Below are positions 1 to 12,659 of a stretch of 64,000 bases of DNA, piece by piece; position 1 is the first letter of the stretch; every line of letters starts with the position of its first letter. The notes beneath the pieces were generated by a model that saw only the letters and a program-made list of their open reading frames with translations, searched no databases and had not been told where the DNA came from. The position numbers and the translations under genes were made by a program. Source of the stretch: Epichloe hybrida. Taxonomy: Eukaryota; Ascomycota; Sordariomycetes; Hypocreales; Clavicipitaceae. Location of the stretch: assembly GCA_019022495.1 (NCBI GenBank), contig JAFEKR010000001.1, positions 7,874,001 through 7,938,000 of the forward strand. The letters are read 5' to 3'.

Positions 1-2515
1 GGGAATTAACTAGCGATATTTAAACTAAAACCCCGCGAGATAGTAGCGTTTAGAGAGCTTTAATAAAGATTTTAGGAAGCGCTAATTTTAGTGCATTTTA
101 ACCCACTTATATATCTTAGAGTGGAGATAGATACATCTAGATATGTAATTAGGGCTATACTTATAATATTAGTGCTAGGTTACTAGCACCTAGTTACGTT
201 TATATTAAGAAAAACAACTAATACTAAATTATAATATTTAATACCTAATGGCAAATTATTAGCTATCTAGAGGCTTTTCGCATATAAAGACACTATCTCG
301 CTTATTTAGCTTATATAATTAAAGTTATTATAGATTATTTAAACTATAAGTACCTTACTATAAAGCCTAAGCTTACTAGTAAGTAAGTAACTATGCTTAA
401 TAAGCTTTATCCTTTTAACTTTAAGATTGTGCATTATATAAGGAAATTAAATCCTACTAACTTACTTTTAAGAAGACTAGATTTTATAAGTAAGGTAAGG
501 AAAGAGAAAGCAGTAACTATATAACTTCTTACCTTTTTATCTAAATTTATAAATACTAAGAGATAGGAACACTATAGTAATATTATTAATGCCATAGGCT
601 CTATAAAAACGTTACTTAATGTAACTAATAGTTAGTTATAATAACACTGCGATAATACTACTAACATCTAGGGTTTTAAAAAATCATAACTTAACTATAT
701 TCCTAAAGAACCTAATAATCTAGACAATCTTAGAAGAGTTATATTAGTAAGGTTATTTAATACTTTTTATACTTTAGTTAATAAGTAATAAGCTAGCTAT
801 AGTAATACTATTAGTACCTAGCGTATGTATTAGTTAGTGCTTAATTATTTTAATTTTCCTATTAGACTAGCTATTACTAATAGGAATAGACTAGCATAGG
901 TTATTACTAGTAAGCGGCAAGGGTGCCCCTTAAAAACGTTACTTATCTATATCCCTATAAGACTAGAAGTATCTATTAAACTAATTACTTATAGAGATAT
1001 TATAGCTAGGATCTAATCTATTTAAAGAACCTCTTCTAAGTTTAACTCTAACTTTTTAGAAAAGAGCTTAAAATTAGAACCCCTAATTTAAGTCTTATTA
1101 TATAAAGCATAGTAAGGCAATGACTTTACTATAGGTTAATTAAAGTTACTTAAAAGCGGCAATTTAGCTACGTCCTAGATATAGTTAATTAGACCCTCTA
1201 AGCTATTAATATTTAAGAATTATGTTTTTATTTCTCTAGGTATAAGAAAAGAAATTTTATTACTAACTTATAATAACCCTATTACTAGGCACTAAGGAGT
1301 AAGTAAAACTCTTTATTAGATTATAAAATAATATTATTAGCTAATAATAAAGAAAGATATAAAGGTATACGTTAGTACTTATATAAATTATTAGACTTCA
1401 AAACTAAGGCATTATAAACCATATAGTAAGCTAGCTACATTACTAGTGCCTAATCGCCCCTTTTAAGAATTATTAATAGATTTTATTACTAGACTTTCAC
1501 TAGTGAAAGATTTAAATTAAACCTATAACGTAATTTTAGTTATTATTAACTATTTTACGAAATATAGTATTTATATCCCTATTTTAATATAACTAACTAG
1601 CAATAGGCTAGTAACTATATTCTTAGAATATATTTTTAGAGACTATAAAGCCCTAGAAGGTATTATAATAGACTAAGGTTTCATATTTACTAGTGGTTTC
1701 TAGATAACTTTTTACTATCTTCTTGCGATAAAGCGGCTACTTAGCACCGCTTTTTACCCCTAGATAAATAGTTAGATAAAACGTTTAAACTAGGTCTTAG
1801 AATATTATTTAAGGGCTTTTACTTGTGCTAAATAGACTAATTAGGCGGATAACCTATTAATAGCGTAATTTGCGTATAACACAAGTAATCACTTAACGCA
1901 TAGCTACACACTAGCGGAGGCATTATAAGGTTATAATCCTAGAGGTTTATAGTAAGTAGTAGTAAATATCCCTTTAGTAAATAATTAAGCTAAAAGTAAG
2001 ATTTTAGCACTAAGAGAGAAGCACACTATAATTAAGTAGCTTTTAAGTAACTTATAGACTTAGTATAAAAAATATTATAACTAGAAGAGAACTCTAATAA
2101 GGTTTAAAGTTAGTAACTATATTTTATTATTAATAAAAAACATTAACCTAAGACACCCTAGTAGGAAGCTAGCTATAAAGTATCTAGGCCCCTATAAGAT
2201 TAAAAAGGCAATTAGAAGTTACGGATTAGCATATTAATTAAAATTACTACCTAGGACTTAATTATATAATATATTTAATATTACTAGTCTTAAACCTTTT
2301 AAAGGGGACCTAATAGATATAGAAGATATATCCTTACTATAAGATACTATTAAAGATAATAAATAAGAGTTTAAAGTTAAGAGAATTATTTTACACTACT
2401 ATAATAGAAGGCATTATAAATATCTAGTTAAATAGAAGGGCTATAATGCTTTAGAGAATTCTTAGGTATTAAAAAGGGATTTTATTACTAGAGAAATTAT
2501 TAATAACTATAAGTA
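1..2515 (+). mobile_element. Degenerate Ty3/gypsy chromovirus, 3' half of pol
   Basis: Conceptual translation across stops shows, in order, the end of an RNase H region (about 60-510), an integrase zinc-binding region (about 1255-1420), the integrase core (about 1465-1900) and a C-terminal chromodomain (about 2370-2500). The core keeps the context of the first two catalytic aspartates (codons near 1478 and 1671), but the catalytic glutamate codon at 1779-1781 now reads AAA (Lys). The chromodomain has in-frame TAG where its conserved tryptophans belong. All are transitions expected from RIP. The 5' part (gag, protease, most of the reverse transcriptase) lies before the window. Non-functional. 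Confidence 0.82.
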
Positions 2516-4439
2516 ATAGCTAAGTAGTGAAGTTAATATAAGGTAGTTATATTTTATAACTTAACACACTAAAGATATTAGAAAATAAAGTTAATTTACT
2601 TAGATAACTTAAATAATCTATTATATAGCTACTAAGCACTTATCCCTTTATAATAGAGTTAGCCCTTAAGACCGCTAGTCCCTTATTATTATTAGTAGCT
2701 ATAGGAGCTAAGGAGAAAGAGGCCTTAGGAGTATCTTTATTATTAGAATCTCTCTCTCTATATATATAGACCTAAAGTGCACTAGGGAGCTTAATAAGAC
2801 TAATATATTTAGGTAAATTAATAGCATTTAGTATAAACTACTAGTAAGTTAGTTAAGCATTAGTTATATATATTAAGAAAGCTTACCTTTAGGATATTCT
2901 AGGCTATAAAGCAAAGATAGTTTATAATATTAATCTAAGTCTCTAGATTTATAGTGTTACTTAGCAGCGCTATTATAGTATGTTTATTATATTTTGCCTT
3001 ATAAGTAATATTAGCAGATATTTAAGCATAGTAAATATAACTACGCTTATTAGAATTTTTATAAACTAGGATAGTATTCTATAGCTTTTTCTTTATTTTT
3101 ATAATAGGCTAGTAGTAAGTTAGTAGTAATCTAGTGTCTAGGAAATAGGATTATACTTACTTTATTTTAATAGTAATAGCTACCTTTAGGAGTAGCTTTA
3201 ATAAGTTTAAATAGCCTATTATAAAGCTATATAATTTAAGCTAGAGTCTAGTAGTGTATTAGTAATAACTAGGTAAATTTTAGTTAAGAAAGACATACTA
3301 TAATATAGTTTTTATTATTTTAGAAGTAATAAGCATATTTTATTAAATAGCTTATTAAATATTAGCCATAAAGAAGTAGTAAGTAAGTAAAGATATTATA
3401 CTTAAAGACTTATTATATTTAGCTAGGAAGGTTTTTTTATTAATAAGGTATCCTAGAATCTTATAGGTGCTGTTTTTTAGGAGAATATTCTATATTATTA
3501 CTTACTAATAATAGCGTATATATAGAATTTTCTTTAAAGTTATTTTACTAGTAATAAGTTAGTAATAAAGACACTATAAGGATATAATAAACTTATAATA
3601 AGATTTTAGAAGAAGTTTGCTTTTAGGGAGACTTTATAGGAGATTTCTTAGTTAATAGATCTTCTTAAGGCATTAATAAAGGTAAAGTTTAGGTATAAGA
3701 CTTAGACATAGTGGACTAGCTATAAGTTAGCTATAATAGACTAGATAAGGAAGTTATGCTAATAAGAGTATAAACTTATAAGCTAGATAAGGGCAAGAAA
3801 CTAAGATAAATAAGGACAGATAATAATAATAATTAGGGACTAAAAGAGATTAGTAACTACTAAGCAATAGTAGTAAGAGAGCTACTACTTAGCTAGTAAG
3901 GGTAACTTATAAGGTTAAGGGATATTATAAAAGAAAGGAAAAGTGTAAAAGGGAGGAAAAATTAGTCTCTTTTATATTAACCCTAGACCCCTTAAGTAAT
4001 CTAACGCACCGCGTATAGGTAATTCACAAATTATAATAATAACTATTAGCACTGCTAAACGCATATATGCCTAATAGCTATAAGCTTATAGTAACTATAA
4101 TATAAGCCCTCTAGTTAGACTATTTAAAACCCTAGTATTAGGTACCTTGTTTATTTAACTAATTATAAAAATTAATATAGGTTATCTATATTATTTTTTC
4201 TAGCTATATAATAGGTAATAATATTTGTTTTGCTATAGTAAAGCCACGTATAGGCTGCTATTAGAATATTACTAACTATAATAAGGGGTTGTTTTTAATT
4301 AGTAGTATTATTATTATTATTTCTTTTTGTTCACTTACGCATCTAGATATAAGGTGCCCTATCTTATTTTTCCTTATAAAGCTTTAATATAATAACTACG
4401 CCCTAAGTAAGTAGCTTATTTTATAATTAAGGTTAATTA

Positions 4440-4735
4440 TATATAGGGGGGGTATTATATTAGGAGCGTAAAGGTTAAAGATAGGATGTTTATTAAAGCA
4501 AGTCTTTAGAGAACCTTTAGGCTATGCAAATAACAAAGAGGCTAGCTAGCTATAAGATAGCCACGTGCTTATGGAGCGAGGTACTTATTAAAGACCACGC
4601 ATATTATTAGTGCTAGGTTAGAGATTAAAACCTTTACGCACCTGCCCCTAGCTAGCATCTATCTAGCAGCGACTGCGATAGTCTTAGCTATCACTTCGTT
4701 CTTAACCTTTCGGTGCAAGCCGTGACAGAGGTTTA
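4440..4735. other. GC-richer patch, possible LTR remnant
   Basis: A run of seven G (about 4446-4452), resembling a polypurine tract, is followed by a stretch with more CpG and GC than its surroundings. It could be a long terminal repeat less altered by RIP than the rest. No paired copy is visible in the window and no terminal TG..CA can be fixed, so this is a tentative label. Confidence 0.25.
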
Positions 4736-5981
4736 GATTTGCTTTGTTTAATTAGCCTTATTAGTAATAGGCTAAGGGAGGAGCTTTATAATAGTTCTTT
4801 TATATAAGAGGGTGACTTATTAGATTATAATAAATCCTTTTAATGCTTTATATGTTTTTTTATTATTATAGTAGTCTTTTCTTCCTTAATTTTTTCTTCC
4901 TTTATTTAGTTTTCCTTTATAATATAAAAATTTAGAAAGATAAGAATATAACTATCTTAAATCTCCTAATTATACGAATTTTTTTTCCTAAAGAGATTAA
5001 TAACTATATAATTTAATCTAATATATAATTAAGGGAGCTAATAGAAGCTAGATATCTTAGAATAAGCTTATCTAAGCTTATAGGGAATTTTTTTATTAAA
5101 CTACTCTAAAAAGCTTAGTTATATAAACTTATATAGCTAGTTAGCTTTAGTTACTAGACTAACTTTACTAAGCTTATTTTCCTATAAAAGAGGTTAAAGC
5201 TCTATAGGCTCTAAATAAAATTAGCTTTAGTATAATAGTAAGAAGTCTTATATAAACTAAGCTTAGTAACTAATTTTAGGATAAAAAAGCCTTTATTATA
5301 ATAACTATATAAAAGCAATGGAATTAACTAAATATAAAGCCCTTAGGGATAGTTATATAGATCCTTAAAGGTAAAAGCTTAGGTAGCTTATATTACCTCT
5401 TATGCTTATGTTTAGAAACATTCAATATATAATCCCTCTTACTTTACGCTATAGGAATTAGCTATAATAATATTAACAGAGATTTTATACAGGAAGTTAA
5501 TGTTTTATTATCTAAATTAATAGTAATTAATTAAGGCTAATATAAGCTATAGTGTAAATAAAAAGTAATATCTAGATAAGCTTTCTAAATTTCTTTGTGT
5601 ATATATAATGCCTTTAGGTATTATTTTTATTACTAATAATTTAAGTAGCTAGGTATTATATAAGAAAGTAAAGAAAAGAATAAAAAGAGAAAGAAAGAAA
5701 AGAGAAAGAAAAGGAAAAAAAGAGAGAGGTAAAAGGGGGTTTAGTATAAATTTTAGTTACATACATATATATAAGGATTCTTAGGCTAAATATAATTCTA
5801 AGGGTCACTTACTCTTACCTTATATAGATAGATTTATACTTACTAGCTATAAGTTAAGATATATAGTTATAAATTATATAGCCTAAGCTAATAGGTAGTA
5901 AATAGTTATACACTATAAGGAAAAAAAAACCTATAGCTAAAAGCTATAATCCTAAATTTTTCCTTTCTTAATTTTTATAAA

Positions 5982-6006
5982 AATAATAATAATAATAATA
6001 ATAATA
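5982..6006. repeat. (AAT)n microsatellite
   Basis: About eight tandem AAT units inside the AT-rich block. A purine-only tract of A and G lies at about 5662-5731. Confidence 0.8.
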
Positions 6007-7075
6007 GTATATATATATAAAATCCCTTTATTCTTATACTATATACTAATGATTTTCTCTTCTAGTTAATATACCTTCTTTATATATATTATAACTATTT
6101 TAATTACTTATATTTAATTTTAGTATAGACTATAGTAATAGTAATAGTAATATAGTAGCCCTTTTACCCTAAACTTACTTATATATATAGCTTTAATACC
6201 TCTTATAATATATAACTAAGACCTTTTCTAGGATCTTATATATAGTATTCCTAGTATACCTTAGCTACTTTTAGCTTATATAAGTAAGAATAGTCTTAGC
6301 CTATATATTTATTTATAAGAGTAATATACTATTCTTACTTTACCTAGCTATAATATATAATTTCTTTAAGATTAAGTCTAACTAAAGTAAATTAAAAGTA
6401 AGTAGCCCTTATATATAAATACCTTCTTAATTTAATTAAGAGGTATACTATATATAAATCCTTATAATTACTGTATATAATAGATAGTATAGAATAAAGA
6501 TAATCTTACTATATTATTCCTAGTTTATATATACTTACTAGGCTACTTTAGTAGTATGTATAGTAATTATAAATAGCTAGATTATATATCTTCTTATTCT
6601 AATAAAGATTAGGTAAGTTTACTAGTAAAAGACACTTATATAGGATTAAATATAGGTTCCTAAGAATAGCTAGTTAACCTTATTAAAGGACCTAGGACTA
6701 AAGATAACTTAATTACACTAGATAAGGATAAAACTATAGATAATCCTATTATTCTTTAAAGTTATATATATAAATTTTCCCTTACTTCTTTTACTTTAAG
6801 GTTATATTATAGCCCTTTTATATATATTATAACACTATTAATAAAGCTCTTAACTAAGTAATTATAAATAGAGATATTAGCTAGTAATACTAGCTAATCT
6901 AGAATAATAGCTAGCACTTTCTTATAGTGTTCTAGGTTAGTAGCTTACTCTTATATATAAGAGTTAAGTAAAGTAAAGACTAGCTTAGCTTAATTTTATT
7001 TTATATATATATACTTCCTTAAATTTATATATAGATTTAATTTACTATTTACATAGCTTACCTAAAATAATAATG

Positions 7076-7911
7076 TGGGTTTTCTGTTTTAGCAGCCCTT
7101 TGCGGGGCCTGTCTAAGGTGCCACCGTACGCCGACAACAAGTCTGACGTGACGTCTCCCCCCGCCTCCAGCTACTGGAACTTACGCAATCCAGCCTGCGC
7201 TACGGACTGCGGAGTACGTGATCCGTACCCATGGGCCATGGTTAAAAGTTAGTAATACCGAGAGACCAGCACCAGACGCACCAGACCCGCTGAGCCTGCG
7301 CTTGAGTACGGATTAATAACTTGAAATATTTGCTCTGACTCTGGCTCTGGCTCGCATCCGCCTTCTCAACAACCTGCGCCTTTCCATCACCCAGAGCCCG
7401 TGCATCCCCAAGGCACTGTTGCTTCATCCATCCCTGGACACCGCCCAAACGCACTACGCTGTTCGCCAATTGTTCTGCCAGGCGCTTTGGTCGACCCTCA
7501 ACACCACGTGCTCTTGTGACGGAGGCAGTCCAAACCCAACCCCACGAACGCTTTGTGCATCTTGCCCAACGGCCCCTTGGTCCCAAAGCACAACTCGGAG
7601 CAGGCGCCTTATCACCAAGAGGAGCATCCGAGGCTGTCGTACGCATTGTTGCGATACAAGGCAGCCCGCGATTCCCTTTCCATCTGCGCCGATACAAGAA
7701 CCCGACAAGCCGAGCCGAGCCAAGACCCCGGCTTCGTTCATTCTTGGACACGTCGCCGTCCACACTGCTGTTCCGCCACCATCATACTCGAAAATACCGA
7801 CTGATAAGACGACTTCGGGCACTGCGTCTTGCTGGAGTCGTGCTCTTTCCTCTTCACTACTCTTCAAAAGGCAGCAAAGAGGCATCGTGGCCCACCCTAT
7901 AGTTGCCCACC
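7076..7911. other. ent1 upstream region after the AT-rich boundary
   Basis: Normal GC composition starts here. The overlapping open frames in this stretch have no recognisable family and run into the first exon of the epsin gene in other frames, so I read the region as promoter and 5' UTR. The motif CGGAGTAC followed by ATCCGTAC (about 7210-7228) recurs elsewhere in the window. Confidence 0.5.
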
Positions 7912-9744
7912 ATGTCCAAGGTTATGCGAAGTGTGAAGAATGTGACCAAAGGGTACTCTAGTACCCAGGTCAAGGTCAGAGAAGGTGAAATTTGACCATG
8001 GCTCCCGTTCTTCTTGCTGTGAACATAAGCCGACTGACAATATGAGATACTTAGCCACAAGCAATGACCCATGGGGTCCAACAGGCACTCAGATGAGCGA
8101 AATTGCCCAGATGACCTTTAATACGTGCGTTTGTCCTCGTGATGATGCATACGTCATCATGTAACTGACCCTTCTGCCATTGACAGGTCGACCGAGTTTT
8201 ACGATATTATGGATATGATTGACAAACGTCTGAATGACAAGGGCAAGAATTGGAGGCATGTGCTTAAAGCTCTCAAGGTCCTCGACTACTGCCTCCATGA
8301 AGGCTCCGAACTTGTTGTCACCTGGGCCCGTCAGAGCATCTATATCATTAAGACTTTGCGGGAGTTCCAGTACGTTGACGAGGAAGGCCGTGACGTCGGC
8401 CAGAACGGTAGGAAAGCCTCTCACCAACAGACGAAATGGGCCGACAGCGCTGATGCTTGATGAATAGTGCGAGTGGCCGCCAAGGAATTGACTTCTCTAA
8501 TCGTGGACGAAGAGCGACTGCGTTCCGAACGAAGCGACAGAAAGTCTTGGAAGTCTCGTGTGACTGGATTGGAGGAGTACGCGCCGCAGCAAGCAGAGTC
8601 GTCGTCCTCACGTCGCCCTCGAGAGAGACGCCCTCAAGGTTCCGACGAAGATGATGCCGAATATCGATTGGCTCTGGAGGCCAGCAAGTACCAAGAAGAG
8701 GAAGATCGCAAGAGGCGGCAAGGCCGGACGAACGATGATGATGACGACGATCTGGCCAAAGCCATCAAGCTCAGCCAGGAGGAAGATGAGAGAAGGCGCC
8801 GCGAGTTGGAGCAGAGCAACGCAAACCTGCTCTTCGACGATGATCCTCCCCAGCCGTCGACGTCGAACCAGCCTCAGTACACTGGTTTCAATCAGGGCTA
8901 CCAGCAAGGCAATCAGGTGGATTTCTTTGCCAACCCTGTTGATCAAAGTCAGATGATGAACCAGCCCACGGGCTTCATGAATAATGCATATACGGGATAT
9001 CAGCAACCCCAATCGACTGGTTTCCAATCAAGTTACAACCAGGCTTTTGGCATTCAGCCTACCGGTATGGGCTTGGATCCCTACGGCCAGCAGCCAAATA
9101 ACATGCCCAACATGACGGGCTTCCAGCCACAAGCCACCGGCTACAATCCATATGCTCAGCAGATGCAGCAGCAGCAGCAGCAACAACAAAAACCACCACC
9201 CTCAGAGCCTGGACCCCAAGCAGGAAGCAACAACCCCTGGGCCACCAACAAGAACCAACAGCAGTCTTTGTTGATGCCAACACCCACCGGCTCAAATAAC
9301 CCCTTTGCGCAGAGTCGACCGGGATCTTCCAAGCCGACATTCTCCAGCCTGGGATCCCTACCAGAACAAAAGACCCTTGCAAGCTTCAATACTCAGCCCA
9401 TGCAGCAGCAGCCCACGATGAAGCCTCCTCCACAAAAGGAAATGAATGAGTACCAGAGCAAGCTGAACAACCTTTTGGCGACTGGAGATGGTATGGACAC
9501 GTATGGTAATACTGGAGAGCTTCGTATTCCCGCTCAGCACACAGCTCCAGGGACGTTCGCCAACAGTGCTGGTTCTGGCGTTCAACGAGACATGACAGGG
9601 AATCCCTACATGCGCCAGCAGTTCACGGGCATGCCCAGTGTATCATACGGCAGTCAGCCAACCAATGGTCAGGGCAGCAACAACCCCTTTGGAGCCCGCC
9701 CACAGCAGCAAAACGGCCAGGGCCAAGATCTTATCCAGTTCTAG
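7912..9744 (+). CDS. ent1: Epsin-type endocytic adaptor (ENTH, UIM, NPF, clathrin box)
   Basis: Exons 7912-7984, 8055-8124, 8187-8407 and 8468-9744 join in frame to 546 residues. The N terminus, starting MSKVMRSVKNVTKGYSSTQV, is the phosphoinositide-binding ENTH domain (about 1-150). Two acidic ubiquitin-interacting motifs follow at about 182-201 (core LALEASKY) and 211-234 (core LAKAIKLS). A long Q/N/P/G-rich tail carries two NPF motifs (about 398 and 526) for EH-domain partners and ends in DLIQF, a clathrin-box-like terminus. The domain order is that of yeast Ent1/Ent2, which link ubiquitinated cargo, PI(4,5)P2 membrane and clathrin at actin-dependent endocytic sites. The tail includes a CAG/CAA tract near 9167-9190. 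The three introns (60-70 nt) interrupt only the ENTH region. The Ent1 versus Ent2 assignment is arbitrary because filamentous fungi usually have one. Confidence 0.93.
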
Positions 9745-10541
9745 TCTGATTTCTTGGATGAACTCTATGATTCCCCTCTTGTCTATTCGACACCATAGCA
9801 TTTGGCCGAAAACTTCTCATTGTGCCACCGTTCATTCTCTCTATCACCAATGTCACGGCAAATTTCCTCGCCCCTCATGGAGCCATTTATTTTTCTATTG
9901 TCGTGCGGGAATCTCTCCCAAAAGGATCCAGGAATGTCACTTTCTTACGGCGGAGCAAAGAAGCATGATGATCGTTGGAGCAAGCCTGGTTGTTTGTGAG
10001 TTGGGGAGGAGTTGAGATGGTTTATTTTTGTTCTTTATTTTGATTTATTGGCACGGGGTATGCACAAGTGCCCGAGTACTGTGTAACGGTTATTTAGAAA
10101 GCGCCCTTCCTCCATTCAAAACCCTAGATCTGATGTAAACGTGATTTCATGCTATTAAAATGTCCAAGTGAAGTCCCTTATCGCCCCAACGCCTATCGCC
10201 TTCCCGCCCCACACTGCAACCCGTGCGGGCCAGCTCGCCTTATTACCGGCATGGCTGGGCTGGTGGTGGTAGAGTCGTGGCCGAGGCTCGTTATGCCTGG
10301 TTTTGGTCATAGTCGTGGTCGCGGTCGGCCCTATGTATTGGAGAACGCCTGCCAGGAAACGGCTGCATAAAAGTCGAAACAAGTTCGCTGGACGTACCGA
10401 CCTAATCCAAAAAAAACTGAAGGGTCGATCTTGACCGAATGCTCCGCCAGCTTCTACCTCGGCTGTCCCGAGTCTGATATAGGCTGATGAAACCTTTCCC
10501 ATGTATGTGCAAGTTTTTGCCCTCCCACCCCCGACCGATGT
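9745..10541. other. Convergent intergenic region, ent1/cdc31 3' ends
   Basis: The two flanking genes converge here, so this should hold both 3' UTRs and polyadenylation signals. Short open frames on both strands show no family resemblance. I see no RNA gene. Confidence 0.5.
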
Positions 10542-11315
10542 TCAGCTCGCCTCCTCCATCATTTGCATAAACTCGTCCAAGCTCACGCCGCCTTTCCCAT
10601 CGTGGTCAAGGTGATCAATCATGCTCTGAATCTCCTCGTCGCTCAAAGTCCTCTCGTCTTTGATCTCCTGCGCCAGGTGTCTCAAATCTTCTACCGAGAT
10701 GAACCCGTCCTGGTCATAATCAAACATGGCAAACACCTTGGCAGCTTCCTCGCGCGGATCCCGGTTGGCGATGAGCTTGGCGGCGCAAAGTCGGAACTGG
10801 TCCAAGTAGACGTGATATCTGTTGACGGGGCAAGATTGCTGGTCGTGCCACTCAGGGGGAATAGAGCCATATGTTTCGAGAAGTTGAAAGTATTCGGGTT
10901 TGGAGAGATCGAAGCCCAGAGCTGCGAGGGAATGTTTGAACTCGTAGGAGTTGAGGTAGGACTTTTTCTTCATGTCCATTAAGTCGAACTATTGTGTCTG
11001 TATCAGCTACCAGACCTGGTTGTATGCTCAGGACGATTATGGGCTATGAACAATCAAGGGGAAAAAAGAAACAAAAAAAAAAACGTAGGTACTCACCACT
11101 TCGTCAATGTGTTCGCGATCTTCGTCAGCAATGGAGCTATATTCTTCGTTGGTTGAGACCTGGGGTGCTAGGGGCGGTCTTGGTTGCTGCTGCTGCTGCT
11201 GCTGCTGGTGGTGGTGCGAAGATTGCTGATTTTGTTGGTACTGCTGTTGCTGCTGAATGGAACCAACTCCTATTGAACGGCCCGGAAACGGGCGCGGTGT
11301 CGCGTGAGGATTCAT
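10542..11315 (-). CDS. cdc31: Centrin, Cdc31 type
   Basis: Exon 1 (11315-11097) and exon 2 (10988-10542) join across a 108-nt intron to 221 residues. After a Q/H/P-rich N-terminal extension (about 1-55) comes the centrin core, opening with DEDREHIDEVFDL. The first EF-hand loop is degenerate (DMKKKSYLNSYE). The third (DYDQDGFISVED, about 167) and fourth (DHDGKGGVSLDE) keep calcium-binding positions. Centrins act in spindle pole body duplication, in the Kar1/Sfi1 bridge, and in nuclear-pore-linked mRNA export (TREX-2) and nucleotide excision repair. The core length fits yeast Cdc31 (161 aa), and the extra length is the low-complexity N terminus. The gene is divergent from nup145, a functional neighbour at the nuclear envelope. 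Confidence 0.9.
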
Positions 11316-11727
11316 ATTATTTTGGGAGCGTTCGTCGTCAACTTGTCACCAGCGCGAGTGTTGATGGGACGGAGTCCCTAGGCAAGAGGTGATCGATGAT
11401 CACTCGGGGTCGAAAGGGGTGAGCAAGACAAAACACAAGCTAGAAGTATATCGTTGCGACGTGATATTGCGGTCGACTACAAATGTTGGTGGTCTTGCGA
11501 GGCTCAGATTGGTAAGTCGACAGGGTACAAGGTGGTTTTATTATTATTATCGTCAGTCTCGGCCAACGTGAGGGTACTTCGCACAGAGCAGCGCCACAAA
11601 GAAATGGAAAGTCTCCCAATTCAGGTTTGCGACGCGCCTGGTCGGAGCCACGCGACTTCTGGTCCCAGGGCCAATGGCGCACCGGCCCGCCAGGTCTCTA
11701 GCTCGCTAACTTGCTGGCCATATTATG

Positions 11728-11899
11728 ACTAGGCTGGCCATGTACAAGTGAGTCAAGTAGTGTCTAGGAGAAAGTGACCAATCTGCCAAGTAAGAGCAAG
11801 TGCGGCGGCTACCAGACTAGGTTGACCATGTACAGGTGAGTCAAGTAGTGTTCAGGCAGAAGTGACCAATTTGCCGAGTTTGAGACAGTGCGGCTTCTG
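11728..11899. repeat. Imperfect tandem duplication, about 88-bp unit
   Basis: Unit 1 (11728-11815) and unit 2 (11816 to about 11899) both begin ACTAGG, share GTGAGTCAAGTAGTG and AGTGACCAAT, and then diverge by substitutions. Both lie directly in the shared cdc31/nup145 promoter region. Confidence 0.85.
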
Positions 11900-12087
11900 A
11901 TTGGTAGAACTTGGCTGGCCGCTCAACCTCGACCAATTAGGTACGGGAATTTCGGTCTGAGGCAGCAGTGCCCGAGCCCGGAGGCCCAGCTCTTTCTTGC
12001 CCAATCAATGAATGACCCACGGGCCATAACATTATTATGTATGTAGCAAAAAGCTAGCTTGACTTCCTCCTTGGCGGATCCGACCTC

Positions 12088-12165
12088 ACCTGAGTCACCT
12101 CACCTGAGTCACCTCACCTGCCCTCTGCCGTCTACCCTCTGCCACCTGCCACCTGCCACCTGCTA
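12088..12165. repeat. CACCTGAGT / CCACCTG short tandem tract
   Basis: CACCTGAGTCACCT occurs twice in tandem, then CTCTGCCGTCTACC-like units and three copies of GCCACCT. It is a simple pyrimidine-rich tract about 500 bp upstream of the nup145 start. Confidence 0.7.
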
Positions 12166-12659
12166 TTAACGCTCTCGTCTGCTTGACCAGAAGCCAAAAA
12201 AGACGTCTGGGTGAAAAAGGGCACGCCACCCGCTCTCCTCGCTCAGAGCTGCGTCTTCAGGTTGTCTTTCCTTTTGATTATTCTTCTTTCTTTGTGACAA
12301 GTTTCATTGTTTCGACGTGCACTCTTTGAACACTGCGCAGAGAAGAGAGTTGCAAACCCAAAATCCTCCTTTGTGAGGTCCGGCTTTTTTCGTCGTGTCG
12401 GCGCGCGCTCCCTGCCAACGAGACATCGCGACAGCGAGCATTACTCGGATTGGCTTGCATCGAGAAGCATCACGGCGAACAAGAACGACACTCTGGAAGT
12501 TCCGCGGCGATTGTACTACCGACCGTAGTTGACGCGAAAATTTTAACGTCCGGAAACTGCTGAGGAGGTTCGTCGCGCGGAAAGGTCTAGGAGCTCCTTT
12601 ATGCTCGGTCGACGGCCGACTCTGAACACGAAAATTACTTTACTACCAAGTCAGTGATA

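Larger units (their letters stand above)
1..7075. repeat. AT-rich, RIP-type degenerate block
   Basis: About 7 kb of sequence dominated by A, T and the dinucleotide TA, with stop codons in every frame and no open frame of useful length. Where an ancestral protein can still be read (1-2515), stops sit where glutamine or tryptophan codons are expected, the C-to-T and G-to-A outcome of repeat-induced point mutation. Composition changes abruptly to a normal coding background near 7076. From about 2520 to 7075 I recognise no coding remnant, only simple repeats and one slightly GC-richer patch. This looks like a silenced transposon island or isochore edge. Confidence 0.88.
11316..12659. other. Divergent cdc31/nup145 intergenic region
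   Basis: 1.34 kb between two divergent start codons, presumably containing both promoters and 5' UTRs. It holds an 88-bp imperfect tandem duplication (11728-11899) and a short CACCTG-type repeat tract (12088-12165). No gene is recognised. Confidence 0.5.

Noticed and set aside
7419..7961. A 180-codon open frame before and across ent1 exon 1
   Set aside because: Wrong frame for the ENTH domain, no recognisable motif, and it overlaps the well-supported first exon.
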